Below are positions 26,709 through 33,183 of a stretch of 33,183 bases of DNA, piece after piece; positions within the stretch are counted from its first letter, which is position 1; every line of letters starts with the position of its first letter. The notes below the pieces were generated by a model. The model was given only the letters and a program-made list of their open reading frames with translations, had not been told where the DNA came from and searched no databases. The translations under genes were made by a program, and so were the position numbers. The stretch is from Micromonosporaceae bacterium. GTDB taxonomy: Bacteria > Actinomycetota > Actinomycetes > Mycobacteriales > Micromonosporaceae. The stretch covers positions 1-33,183 of the forward strand of contig JADGGF010000002.1 of NCBI GenBank assembly GCA_019690055.1. The letters are read 5' to 3'.

Positions 26709-26853
26709 ACAGTGAGGCGATGGCGGGGGCGTTGTCGGTCTCCACTCCGAGGCTAATCACGCGGGGCAGGTCGAATCGGTCCGCCAGCCACGCCTCGGCC
26801 GCCCGCATCAGGGCGGTAGCCACGCCCCTGCGGCCGCACCTGTCCCTCGGTGC
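26709..26853 (-). pseudogene. GNAT acetyltransferase remnant
   Basis: The minus-strand frame just after the CGNR stop codon reads GRRGVATALMRAAEAW, then VISLGVETDNAPAIASLF. This is the acetyl-CoA-binding motif A and the following V-x(2)-N-x-A-I segment of GNAT enzymes. The N-terminal half and the C-terminal strand (usually YE--GF) are missing: one side is replaced by the CGNR gene and the other by the dispersed repeat. It is in frame with the CGNR stop and with the M23 gene. Confidence 0.7.
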
Positions 26854-27420
26854 TCATCCCGCCCGGTGCCGCCGGTAGTGCCGGGCGACCCGAACCCGGT
26901 TGCCGCACCGCGCCGGCGAGCACCAGATCCGCCGGGGATGGGCGGGCAGGAAAAGCAGGACGCAGTCGTCGGCCGCGCACTGTCGCACCCGGGCGACCGC
27001 GGGATCGGCGAGAAACTCCGCGCACGCCTCCGCGAGCCACGCACCCAAGCGGGCCCCGAGCGAGCCCGTACGGCGGCGGATCACGGCGACGCGAGCGCCA
27101 TCCCACACGGGCTCCAGCACGGCGGGCGCGACGCGCTGGACTCGGACGAGGACGGCCAGGTCCTCCGCCACCGGCGGCTCGCCGGCGCGCAGCCGATCGA
27201 GAGCACGCGCGGTGTGGTCCCGGACCTCGCGCACGATCCGCAGCGACTCCTTGTCCAGACCCGCCGCACGCAGCTCGGCCGCCTCGGCGAACCGCTCCGC
27301 TTGCACGGCGAGCCAGTCCGCCAGCCGGTCGGGGCCGGTCAGCAGATCTCCCGCCGCGGTGCGGGTGTTGACCAGGTCCAGCGCGAGCGGCTCGCCGGTC
27401 AGCGGGAACGGGTCGGTCAC
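26854..27420 (-). CDS. CGNR zinc-finger transcriptional regulator-like protein
   Basis: This 188-residue protein belongs to the CGNR (ABATE plus zinc finger) family. The N-terminal domain begins FPLTGEPLALDLVNTR. The C-terminal finger has RQCAADDCVLLFL, then IWCSPARCGNRVRVARHYRR, with four cysteines and the CGNR motif at about residues 170-173. Family members are presumed stress or ligand-responsive regulators. The GTG at 27420 has no ribosome site, but a TAGCAT -10-like hexamer ends seven bases before it, fitting a leaderless mRNA. A TTG start at 27438 is an alternative. It is divergent from an epoxide-hydrolase-like gene, its likely target. Confidence 0.83.
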   Translation of the reverse strand: MTDPFPLTGEPLALDLVNTRTAAGDLLTGPDRLADWLAVQAERFAEAAELRAAGLDKESLRIVREVRDHTARALDRLRAGEPPVAEDLAVLVRVQRVAPAVLEPVWDGARVAVIRRRTGSLGARLGAWLAEACAEFLADPAVARVRQCAADDCVLLFLPAHPRRIWCSPARCGNRVRVARHYRRHRAG

Positions 27421-27421
27421 G

Positions 27422-27474
27422 GGGCTAATGCTACTCAACCGTGTTGACGCGTTAGCACCACGCTGGTATGTCTA
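27422..27474. promoter_or_regulatory. Divergent promoter/operator, CGNR gene / hydrolase gene
   Basis: For the hydrolase: TTGACG at 27444, a 17-base spacer, then TGG-TATGTC (extended -10) at 27467. Overlapping it are an inner dyad TCAAC-CGT-GTTGA (27434-27446) and outer arms GCTAA/TTAGC. Dyads on top of a promoter suit control by the adjacent CGNR protein. Confidence 0.5.
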
Positions 27475-27504
27475 ATGCGACCTCACCGAGAGAAGGAGTT
27501 AGCC

Positions 27505-28425
27505 GTGATCGCCCGCACCGTCCACCGCCACATCGACGTCGGAGACGTTCGCGTCTTCTTCCGCGAGTCCGTGCCCGACCGGCCCGACGCGCCGGTGCTG
27601 CTGCTCCTGCACGGGTTCCCGTCCGGGTCGCACCAGTTCCGGCGGCTCATCGACGTGCTCGGGTCCCGCTACCGGCTCATCGCTCCGGACTACCCGGGCT
27701 TCGGCCGGACCGAGGCGCCCCCGGACTTCGCCTACACGTTCGACCGGCTCGCCGACGTCGTCGAGGGCTTCGTGCGCATGCTCGACCTGACCCGGTTCGT
27801 CATGTACGTGTTCGACTTCGGCGCGCCGGTCGGGTTCCGCATCGCCGAGCGGCATCCGGAGTGGATCGCGGGTCTCGTCGTGCAGAACGGCAATGCCTAC
27901 GCGGAGGGGTTGTCCGACGCCGCCCGCGACTTCATCGCGCTGCGCCCGGAGACGCCGGGCGCGCTCGACGAGGTCCGCGCGCTGCTCACGCTCGACGGCA
28001 CCCGCATGCAGTACGAGGCCGGGGTGCCCGACCCGGCGCTCGTCGCCCCGGACGGCTGGTTGCTCGACCAGCACTACCTGGACCTCCCCGGCCGCACGGA
28101 GGCCCAGATCGCGCTGGCTTTCGACTACCGCTCCAACGTCGATCGGTACGACCGGTGGCAGCGCTGGCTGCGCACGCACACCCCGCCAACGCTCATCGTC
28201 TGGGGCGTCGGGGACCCGTTCTTCCCCGAGCCGGGCGCCCGCGCCTATCTGCGCGATCTCCCCGACGCCGAGCTGCACCTGTTCGACACCGGCCACTTCG
28301 CGCTGGAGACGCACCTGGGCGAGATCGCCCCGCTGATCGCGGACTTCCTCGACCGCACCTGGTTCAGCGGCGCGTCAGCGCAATCGCGGCAAGCAGCACC
28401 GCCAGCAGAAACTGCACGGGCATGA
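27505..28425 (+). CDS. Alpha/beta hydrolase, epoxide hydrolase/haloalkane dehalogenase-like
   Basis: This 306-residue enzyme has the oxyanion motif LLLLHGFPSGSHQFRRL, DYPGFGRTEAP, and a nucleophile elbow FDFGAPVGFRIA. The nucleophile position is Asp, as in epoxide hydrolases and dehalogenases, not Ser. QNGNAYAEGL follows, then the acid region WGVGDPFFPE and the histidine in TGHFALETH. The GTG at 27505 has AAGGAG six bases upstream; an in-frame ATG at 27475 is less likely. The natural substrate is unknown. The gene may be under control of the divergent CGNR regulator. Confidence 0.87.
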   Translation: MIARTVHRHIDVGDVRVFFRESVPDRPDAPVLLLLHGFPSGSHQFRRLIDVLGSRYRLIAPDYPGFGRTEAPPDFAYTFDRLADVVEGFVRMLDLTRFVMYVFDFGAPVGFRIAERHPEWIAGLVVQNGNAYAEGLSDAARDFIALRPETPGALDEVRALLTLDGTRMQYEAGVPDPALVAPDGWLLDQHYLDLPGRTEAQIALAFDYRSNVDRYDRWQRWLRTHTPPTLIVWGVGDPFFPEPGARAYLRDLPDAELHLFDTGHFALETHLGEIAPLIADFLDRTWFSGASAQSRQAAPPAETARA

Positions 28426-28461
28426 TCGGCGGGTACCCCGGGTAGCGAGTCCAGGAGGGCC

Positions 28462-29898
28462 ATGGTGATCCGGGGATACGTCGAGCAGCCGAGCCCGCGG
28501 CCGGGGGAAGCGTTCACGCTGCGGGTCGCCACCGACGCACCGCAGTTCCGAGTCGAGTTCTACCGCTACGGGGCCGAGCTGGCGCTGTGCGGCGGCACCG
28601 GACCGCTGGCCGGCCGGGACGCGCCGCTGCACCTGCCGTTCCAGGACTGGGGGCAGCCGGGCGTCGACCTGTACGGGCACGAGCTGCCGGCCTGGTCGGC
28701 GTACCGCTTCGTGGTGCCCCCGGACTGGCGGTCTGGGGTGTACGTGGCGGTGCTCATCGAGGGTGACGAGCCAGCCCCCCGTCCGACCACAGTGGACGCC
28801 CGGCAGGGGCGAGCGCTGTTCGTGGTGCGCGCGCCGGCCCAGGCGCCGACCGCCCCGATCCTCTACAAGGTCCCGCTGCTCACCTACCACGCCTACAACG
28901 TGGTCGATGGCCCGCACTACGACCGGACGGCCGGGGCCGGGCACTGGTGCCTCTACAACACCCCGGACGCCGACGACGTGCCGTGCCCGATCTCGCCCGG
29001 GGTGAGCCTGCACCGGCCGGGCGGTGGAACGGGCGGTACGCCGTACGACATCGACCTCAACCCGGACCCGTTCGATCCGACGCCCCGCCAGACGTTCCAG
29101 CACTGGGACGCGCGGTTCGTGGCCTGGCTGGAGCGGGCCGGCTACCACGCGGACTATTGCACCGACGTCGACCTGCACCGCGACGGCCTGGCCCAACTGG
29201 CTCCCTACCGGTTGATGGTCAGCGTGGGTCACGACGAGTACTGGAGCGACGAGATGCGCGCGGCGCTCGACGCGTACGTGGACTCCGGCGGCAACGCGGC
29301 CTTCTTCGGGGGGAACACCTGCTGGTGGCGCGTCGTCTTCCACGACGACGTCACCTTCTCGCGGGTGCAGTACTGGCACGAGGCCGGCCGACCCGAGAAC
29401 ACGTCGATCGGCGTCAGCTTCCGCAACGGCGGCGAGCGCGACCGCGACGAGCACCCCATCCCGGTCGGGTACCGAGTGCAGCACGACGACCACTGGCTCT
29501 ACCGACACACCGGACTGTCCAATGGGGACCAGTTCGGGGCCGGCGCCGACGAGTACCTCATCGGGTACGAGTGCGACGGGGCCGAGTTCGACCGCGCCGA
29601 CCTCACGGCCGGTCGCCCCGTGCGCCCGACCGGGGCCGACGGGACGCCCGAGGACTTCACGATCCTGGCCGTGGGCGACACCCGGCCCAGTGGCTGGGGC
29701 TACGGCAACGCGGCCGCGACCATGGGGCTGATCGAGCGACGGGGCCCAGAGCAACGGAACCCGGCGCAACGGGGCGCCGGGCGACCGTCCACAGTGTTCA
29801 CCGCGGCGACCACCGACTGGGCCCGGGTGTTGAGCGCCGGCACCACCCCCGTGGTGGACCAGATCACCCGCAACGTGCTGGACCGGCTCACCGAGTGA
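28462..29898 (+). CDS. N,N-dimethylformamidase large-subunit-like protein
   Basis: This 478-residue protein resembles the C-terminal domain of the dimethylformamidase beta (large) subunit. Key segments are VDLYGHELPAWSAYRFVVP, LYKVPLLTYHAYNVV, DVDLHRDGLAQLAPYRLMV, SVGHDEYWSDEMRAALDAYV and GGNAAFFGGNTCWWRVVF. These form a glutamine-amidotransferase-like fold in characterised relatives. The reaction is not predictable: no small subunit gene is next to it, so it is probably a stand-alone amidohydrolase-like or structural member. GGAGGG precedes the ATG. The last part holds a short Gln/Arg/Pro-rich repeat (EQRNPAQRG). Only 18 bp separate its stop from the convergent carbamoyltransferase. Confidence 0.78.
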   Translation: MVIRGYVEQPSPRPGEAFTLRVATDAPQFRVEFYRYGAELALCGGTGPLAGRDAPLHLPFQDWGQPGVDLYGHELPAWSAYRFVVPPDWRSGVYVAVLIEGDEPAPRPTTVDARQGRALFVVRAPAQAPTAPILYKVPLLTYHAYNVVDGPHYDRTAGAGHWCLYNTPDADDVPCPISPGVSLHRPGGGTGGTPYDIDLNPDPFDPTPRQTFQHWDARFVAWLERAGYHADYCTDVDLHRDGLAQLAPYRLMVSVGHDEYWSDEMRAALDAYVDSGGNAAFFGGNTCWWRVVFHDDVTFSRVQYWHEAGRPENTSIGVSFRNGGERDRDEHPIPVGYRVQHDDHWLYRHTGLSNGDQFGAGADEYLIGYECDGAEFDRADLTAGRPVRPTGADGTPEDFTILAVGDTRPSGWGYGNAAATMGLIERRGPEQRNPAQRGAGRPSTVFTAATTDWARVLSAGTTPVVDQITRNVLDRLTE

Positions 29899-29916
29899 CG
29901 TCAACCAGTAGTTCTA

Positions 29917-31617
29917 TCAGTACGTCTCCATTGGCGGGGACCAGGTCCGGCCGGGCACCGGCGGCTCGTCGCGCTTGGTGATGAGGTACGGCGGCAGCAC
30001 CAGGGCGTGCAGGCCCGTCCGGTACAGGGTCTCGACAGCCTGCTCCGGGGTCTCCACCAGCGGGTCGCCCGGGCCGTTGAGCGAGGTGTTGATGAGCACG
30101 GGCGACCCGGTCCGGTCCTGCCAGGCGGTCAGCAGCTGATGCAGGAACGGGGTGTTGACCGGCTCGACGGTCTGCAGCCGGGCACTGTTGTCGATGTGTG
30201 TGATGCCGGGCAACTGGGCGCGGTACTCCGGCCGGACGTCGGCGGCGTACTGCATGAACGGTGCCGGCCGGTCGACGGCGAAGATGCGCTCGGCCTGGTC
30301 GGCGAGCACGAGCGGCGCCAGGGGCCGGAACCACTCGCGCCCCTTCACCTCGAAGTTGATGTAGTCGCGCATCTCGGGCACGCGCGGATCGGCGATGATG
30401 CTGCGGTTGCCGAGCGCCCGCGGACCCGACTCGCTGCGCCCCTGGCACAGCCCGACGGTCCGGGCATCGGCCAGCAGGTCGACCATGGCCGCCACGAGAT
30501 CGTCCGGGCGCTGCACGGACAGCCCGTCCGGCAGGTGCCGTACGGCCGCCTCGACCTGGGCCGGGTCGGGGTCCGGGCCGAGAAAGTCGTTCTCCCACCG
30601 GAACTCGCAGGGCTGGCCCAGCAGGTCCACCAGGCCGTAGATGGCGCAGCCCAACGCGGTGCCACCGTCGTGCGGGCTGGGCGGGATGAAGACCCGCCGG
30701 AACGCCGACTCACGGATGATGCGCCCATTGGCGGTGCAGTTCAGGGCGGTGCCGCCCGCGAAGACGAGGTTCTCCTCGCCGGTCTGCTCGTGCAGCCAGG
30801 CGACCAGTTGCAGCACGGCGTTCTCGAACGCGCGCTGCCCGGCGGCGGCCAGGTTGGCGCAGTCGGCGAACGAGCCGGTGCCGTCGATGAAGTACCGGTA
30901 CCGGTCGGCCTGCTCGAGCTGGCGCAGCCACGCGTCCGGGATGAACACCTCGTGGCCCCGCACCTCCAGCTCGGGCAGACCGTCGGCGTCCGGATCGCCG
31001 AACGGCGCCAGCCCCATGACCTTGCCCTCGTTGCCGTCACCGGTCGGCCACAACCGTCGGGTCAGCAGCATGTAGAAGCAGCCAAGCCCGACCGGCTCGA
31101 GCCAGTCGCCGTGCCACAGCTGCTTGGCGATGCACTCGACGCGACCCCGTTCACAGCGGTAGAAGGAGCTGACCTCCAGCCGGTCGCCGGTCGTGGCGGC
31201 GGGAAGCCGGACGCGCTCGGTGAAGTCGGCGACCCGGCTGCCCTGCGCATCGATGACCAGCCCGGCCGCCCGGTCGAACGGTGAGGGGTAGAACGCGCTG
31301 TAGAGGTGGCTGAGGTGGTGCGACACCAGCGCGGCCCGAGCAACGTCGAGGTTCTCGGCCAACTCCGATCGGTAGGCCTCGAGGTTCTCCAGCTCGGCGT
31401 CCGACGAGAACCCCTCGACCACGAGGTCGATCGGCCCGGACAGTTGCGGCAGGTGGGGCAGGTAGTGCTTGGGCAGGTCCCCCAACCGCCCCCAGTGGTG
31501 CTTGCGCCGGCTGAACCGCTCCTTCTGCACGCTGTACGCGAGTGACCGTCCAGACAGGACGGCGATCGAGCCGTCCTGCGTCCGGTTGATGCCGACGACC
31601 GTGGGCTGCTCGTTCAT
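29917..31617 (-). CDS. NodU/CmcH-type carbamoyltransferase
   Basis: This 566-residue O-carbamoyltransferase, like NodU, CmcH and TobZ, transfers carbamoyl from carbamoyl phosphate via carbamoyladenylate to a hydroxyl group. The N-terminal Kae1/YrdC-like metal site is seen in VSHHLSHLYSAFYPS and AGLVIDAQGSRV. NEGKVMGLAPFGD and VFAGGTALNCTANG follow, and the C-terminal family signature is GRSESGPRALGNRSI with GREWFRPLAP and NTSLNGPGDPLVETP. The ATG overlaps the GT2 stop by four bases and has AAGGAG upstream. The acceptor is probably a sugar added by the adjacent glycosyltransferases (inference). Confidence 0.92.
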   Translation of the reverse strand: MNEQPTVVGINRTQDGSIAVLSGRSLAYSVQKERFSRRKHHWGRLGDLPKHYLPHLPQLSGPIDLVVEGFSSDAELENLEAYRSELAENLDVARAALVSHHLSHLYSAFYPSPFDRAAGLVIDAQGSRVADFTERVRLPAATTGDRLEVSSFYRCERGRVECIAKQLWHGDWLEPVGLGCFYMLLTRRLWPTGDGNEGKVMGLAPFGDPDADGLPELEVRGHEVFIPDAWLRQLEQADRYRYFIDGTGSFADCANLAAAGQRAFENAVLQLVAWLHEQTGEENLVFAGGTALNCTANGRIIRESAFRRVFIPPSPHDGGTALGCAIYGLVDLLGQPCEFRWENDFLGPDPDPAQVEAAVRHLPDGLSVQRPDDLVAAMVDLLADARTVGLCQGRSESGPRALGNRSIIADPRVPEMRDYINFEVKGREWFRPLAPLVLADQAERIFAVDRPAPFMQYAADVRPEYRAQLPGITHIDNSARLQTVEPVNTPFLHQLLTAWQDRTGSPVLINTSLNGPGDPLVETPEQAVETLYRTGLHALVLPPYLITKRDEPPVPGRTWSPPMETY

Positions 31618-32507
31618 TCGCGCACTCCTTCACCGACCGGCCGTCTGGCCGGGTAGCACTGAACGCTTCGATCGACGATCGTCGTCGGTGTCTCCAAGTG
31701 GTACGCCCCGCTGGGCACGATGCCGGCCCCGCCGAAGCGCCGCATGACGGCGAGCTGGGCGGCGACATCCTCGCCAGCGTGGTTGGGCGGGAAGTCCGCC
31801 CAGAAGTCGAACCCACCGCAGGCGAGGAGCTTCTCGCGGTCGTAGAGCACGCAGGCGCCGATCCAGGCCACCTTGTACGCCCGCCACTCCCCGGGGGCCA
31901 GGCCGAGCCGCTGCGTCACGTGCTGAAGGTTCGCCGCACTGTGCACGTAATGGCGGAGCCACCGGTGGTCGTCGGGACCGACGTCCTCCGGGACGACCGG
32001 ACCGTCCCACGGCTCGAACACGCTCTGCTGGTCCGGCCGTACGTCGTCCAGATAGGACAGACCGTGGACGGCGTTGCCGACAAACCCGCAGCGCAGCTCG
32101 CCGATCGCCCGGTACAGCCGGGCGAGACTGCCCGGAGCCAACCAGACGTCGTCGTCGAGGGTGAGCACGTACCGGGCGGCCGAGTGAGCGAGCAGGAACG
32201 CGCGCTGGTGCGCGATGCCGCGCCGCGGGAGGTTGCGCCGCAGCAGCACGGGCCGGCCTTGGTGGCGCAGGACCCGGACCATCGAGGCCACGGCCGGGTG
32301 ACGCCAGGCCGGATCGTGATCGGACTGGTCGCTGACCATGACCCCGAAGGGCGGGGCGTCGGTCTGGGCGGCCAGCCCGGCCAGTGTGGCCGCCAGCTCG
32401 GCCGGCCGGTTGCGGGTCGGGATCAGCACGTCCACCGGCCTGGCCTCGGAAAAGCTGACTGGATCGCCCAACGGCAGCGGGCGCCCGGCGACGACCTCGG
32501 TGATCAT
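31614..32507 (-). CDS. Family 2 glycosyltransferase
   Basis: This 297-residue GT-A fold enzyme has the nucleotide-sugar binding start VDVLIPTRNRPAELAATL, then RRGIAHQRAFLLAHS and the metal-binding LTLDDDVWLAPGSL. The acceptor side contains WIGACVLYDREKLLACGGFDFW and HAGEDVAAQLAVM, where a late E-D pair is the likely base. No membrane segment is seen, so it is cytoplasmic or peripheral. Its ATG at 32507 overlaps the GT9 stop and its stop overlaps the carbamoyltransferase start, so the three genes are coupled. Donor and acceptor are unknown. Confidence 0.88.
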   Translation of the reverse strand: MITEVVAGRPLPLGDPVSFSEARPVDVLIPTRNRPAELAATLAGLAAQTDAPPFGVMVSDQSDHDPAWRHPAVASMVRVLRHQGRPVLLRRNLPRRGIAHQRAFLLAHSAARYVLTLDDDVWLAPGSLARLYRAIGELRCGFVGNAVHGLSYLDDVRPDQQSVFEPWDGPVVPEDVGPDDHRWLRHYVHSAANLQHVTQRLGLAPGEWRAYKVAWIGACVLYDREKLLACGGFDFWADFPPNHAGEDVAAQLAVMRRFGGAGIVPSGAYHLETPTTIVDRSVQCYPARRPVGEGVRE

Positions 32508-33183
32508 CGACCCGCCCCGAGGAGCTGGTCCACCTCGGCGATGACCTCCGCGACCGGGATGTCGTCCACAAAGGAGTCGTCGTGCTCGCAGCCGGTGCCA
32601 CCGCCCCGCTCGGGGTACAGGTCGCGGGTGCAGTCCAGGCCGCACCGGGGACAGTGGATCCGCCACGAGATCAGCGGCCGGTACCGGGCCCGTTCGGGCC
32701 GGGCGAAGTTGATGACGTTGCCGACCCAGAACAGCCCCACGGCCGGTGTACCAACGGCGCTGGCCAGGTGCAGCGGACCGGTGTCGTTGGCCAGGACCAC
32801 GGCGGAGTGCGCGAGCAGCGCCGCGAGCCCACCCACGGTCAGCTCGCCGACGACCGCGCGGATGCCGGGTCCCGCGCCGGCGCAGACGCGGCGAACGAGG
32901 TCGCGCTCGGCCGGCGTCCCGGTGACCACGACGTCCAGGCCGCGCTCGGCCAGCACCCGGGCCACCACCACGAAACGCTCGACGGGCCAGCGCCGGCGCG
33001 GATCGGTCGCCCCGGGATGGATGACGACCCGGGGAGCCGGGCCGGGCGGGACCACCCGGTCGGCTTCCTGGCGGTCAGCGGCGACGAGCGGGAACCGGGG
33101 CCGGTGCGTGATCGCCGGAGCGCCCACGAGCTCGGCCACCTCGAGGTAGCGGAAGACCTCGGGTTGGTAGAAGTAGTACGGCA
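32504..33183 (-). CDS. Family 9 glycosyltransferase (heptosyltransferase-like), 5' end beyond window
   Basis: The C-terminal ~226 residues of a GT-B enzyme of the ADP-heptose:LPS heptosyltransferase family are present. Visible motifs are VVIHPGATDPRRRWP and VVLANDTGPLHLASAVGTPAVGLF, both hallmarks of GT9. An unusual cysteine cluster (HCPRCGLDC, then TGCEHDDSF) near the C-terminus could bind metal or form disulfides. The frame remains open to the right edge, so the start is outside the window. GT9 enzymes in actinobacteria, which lack LPS, act on other glycans or on heptose-containing natural products. Confidence 0.88.
   Translation of the reverse strand, partial: PYYFYQPEVFRYLEVAELVGAPAITHRPRFPLVAADRQEADRVVPPGPAPRVVIHPGATDPRRRWPVERFVVVARVLAERGLDVVVTGTPAERDLVRRVCAGAGPGIRAVVGELTVGGLAALLAHSAVVLANDTGPLHLASAVGTPAVGLFWVGNVINFARPERARYRPLISWRIHCPRCGLDCTRDLYPERGGGTGCEHDDSFVDDIPVAEVIAEVDQLLGAGR

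Noticed and set aside
27475..27504. Earlier ATG start for the epoxide-hydrolase-like gene
   Set aside because: It falls within a few bases of the predicted -10 element, whereas the GTG at 27505 has a well-spaced AAGGAG.

Overview
The window is about 33 kb of very high-GC DNA. GTG and occasional TTG starts, leaderless-looking genes, a RamB-type regulator beside the glyoxylate shunt and two families of intergenic palindromes all suggest a filamentous actinobacterium, most likely Micromonosporaceae. The taxonomic call is an inference from composition and gene families. Both window ends cut genes. The first ~75 bases are a G-homopolymer-like stretch that looks like degraded sequence.

Layout. (1) 1-1723, minus: two tandem LuxR-type regulators, paralogous over the N-terminal domain; the left one is incomplete. 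(2) 1724-3415: a regulatory gap with a long hairpin and a three-copy 22-bp repeat array, then a divergent serine-hydroxymethyltransferase-like PLP enzyme (+). (3) 3416-7960: the glyoxylate shunt, aceA then aceB on the minus strand with a 4-nt overlap, divergent from a RamB-like regulator; TTGCGAA boxes lie between them. (4) 7961-13689: small accessory genes (alpha/beta hydrolase, DUF952 protein, LLM-class flavin oxidoreductase, PRC-barrel/DUF2382 stress protein, NAD-dependent epimerase, lipoprotein), with two gene remnants and several short tandem repeats. (5) 13690-16993: a divergent DNA-repair pair, a UvrA-like double ABC ATPase without a UvrB-binding domain and an Fpg/Nei glycosylase whose zinc finger lacks its fourth cysteine.

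(6) 17201-25241: a complete-looking amino-sugar module on the plus strand: ROK repressor, solute-binding lipoprotein, two ABC permeases, GH3 beta-N-acetylhexosaminidase-like enzyme, ROK kinase and NagB. The last five genes are overlapping or nearly so. The genes predict import of a chito-oligosaccharide or similar amino-sugar glycoside, cytoplasmic cleavage, phosphorylation and deamination to fructose-6-phosphate. No ABC ATPase and no NagA are encoded here, so both would have to come from elsewhere. Operator-like dyads precede the repressor gene.

(7) 25242-29898: a 66-nt palindromic element, a hemerythrin-like protein, an M23-type peptidase joined in frame to a GNAT acetyltransferase remnant through a dispersed repeat, a CGNR regulator divergent from an epoxide-hydrolase-like enzyme, and a dimethylformamidase-large-subunit-like protein. 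(8) 29917-33183, minus: a tightly coupled operon of a GT9 glycosyltransferase (cut by the edge), a GT2 glycosyltransferase and a NodU/CmcH-type carbamoyltransferase. This is probably the downstream end of a glycan or natural-product decoration cluster. No tRNA, rRNA, CRISPR array, intact transposase or phage gene was seen.
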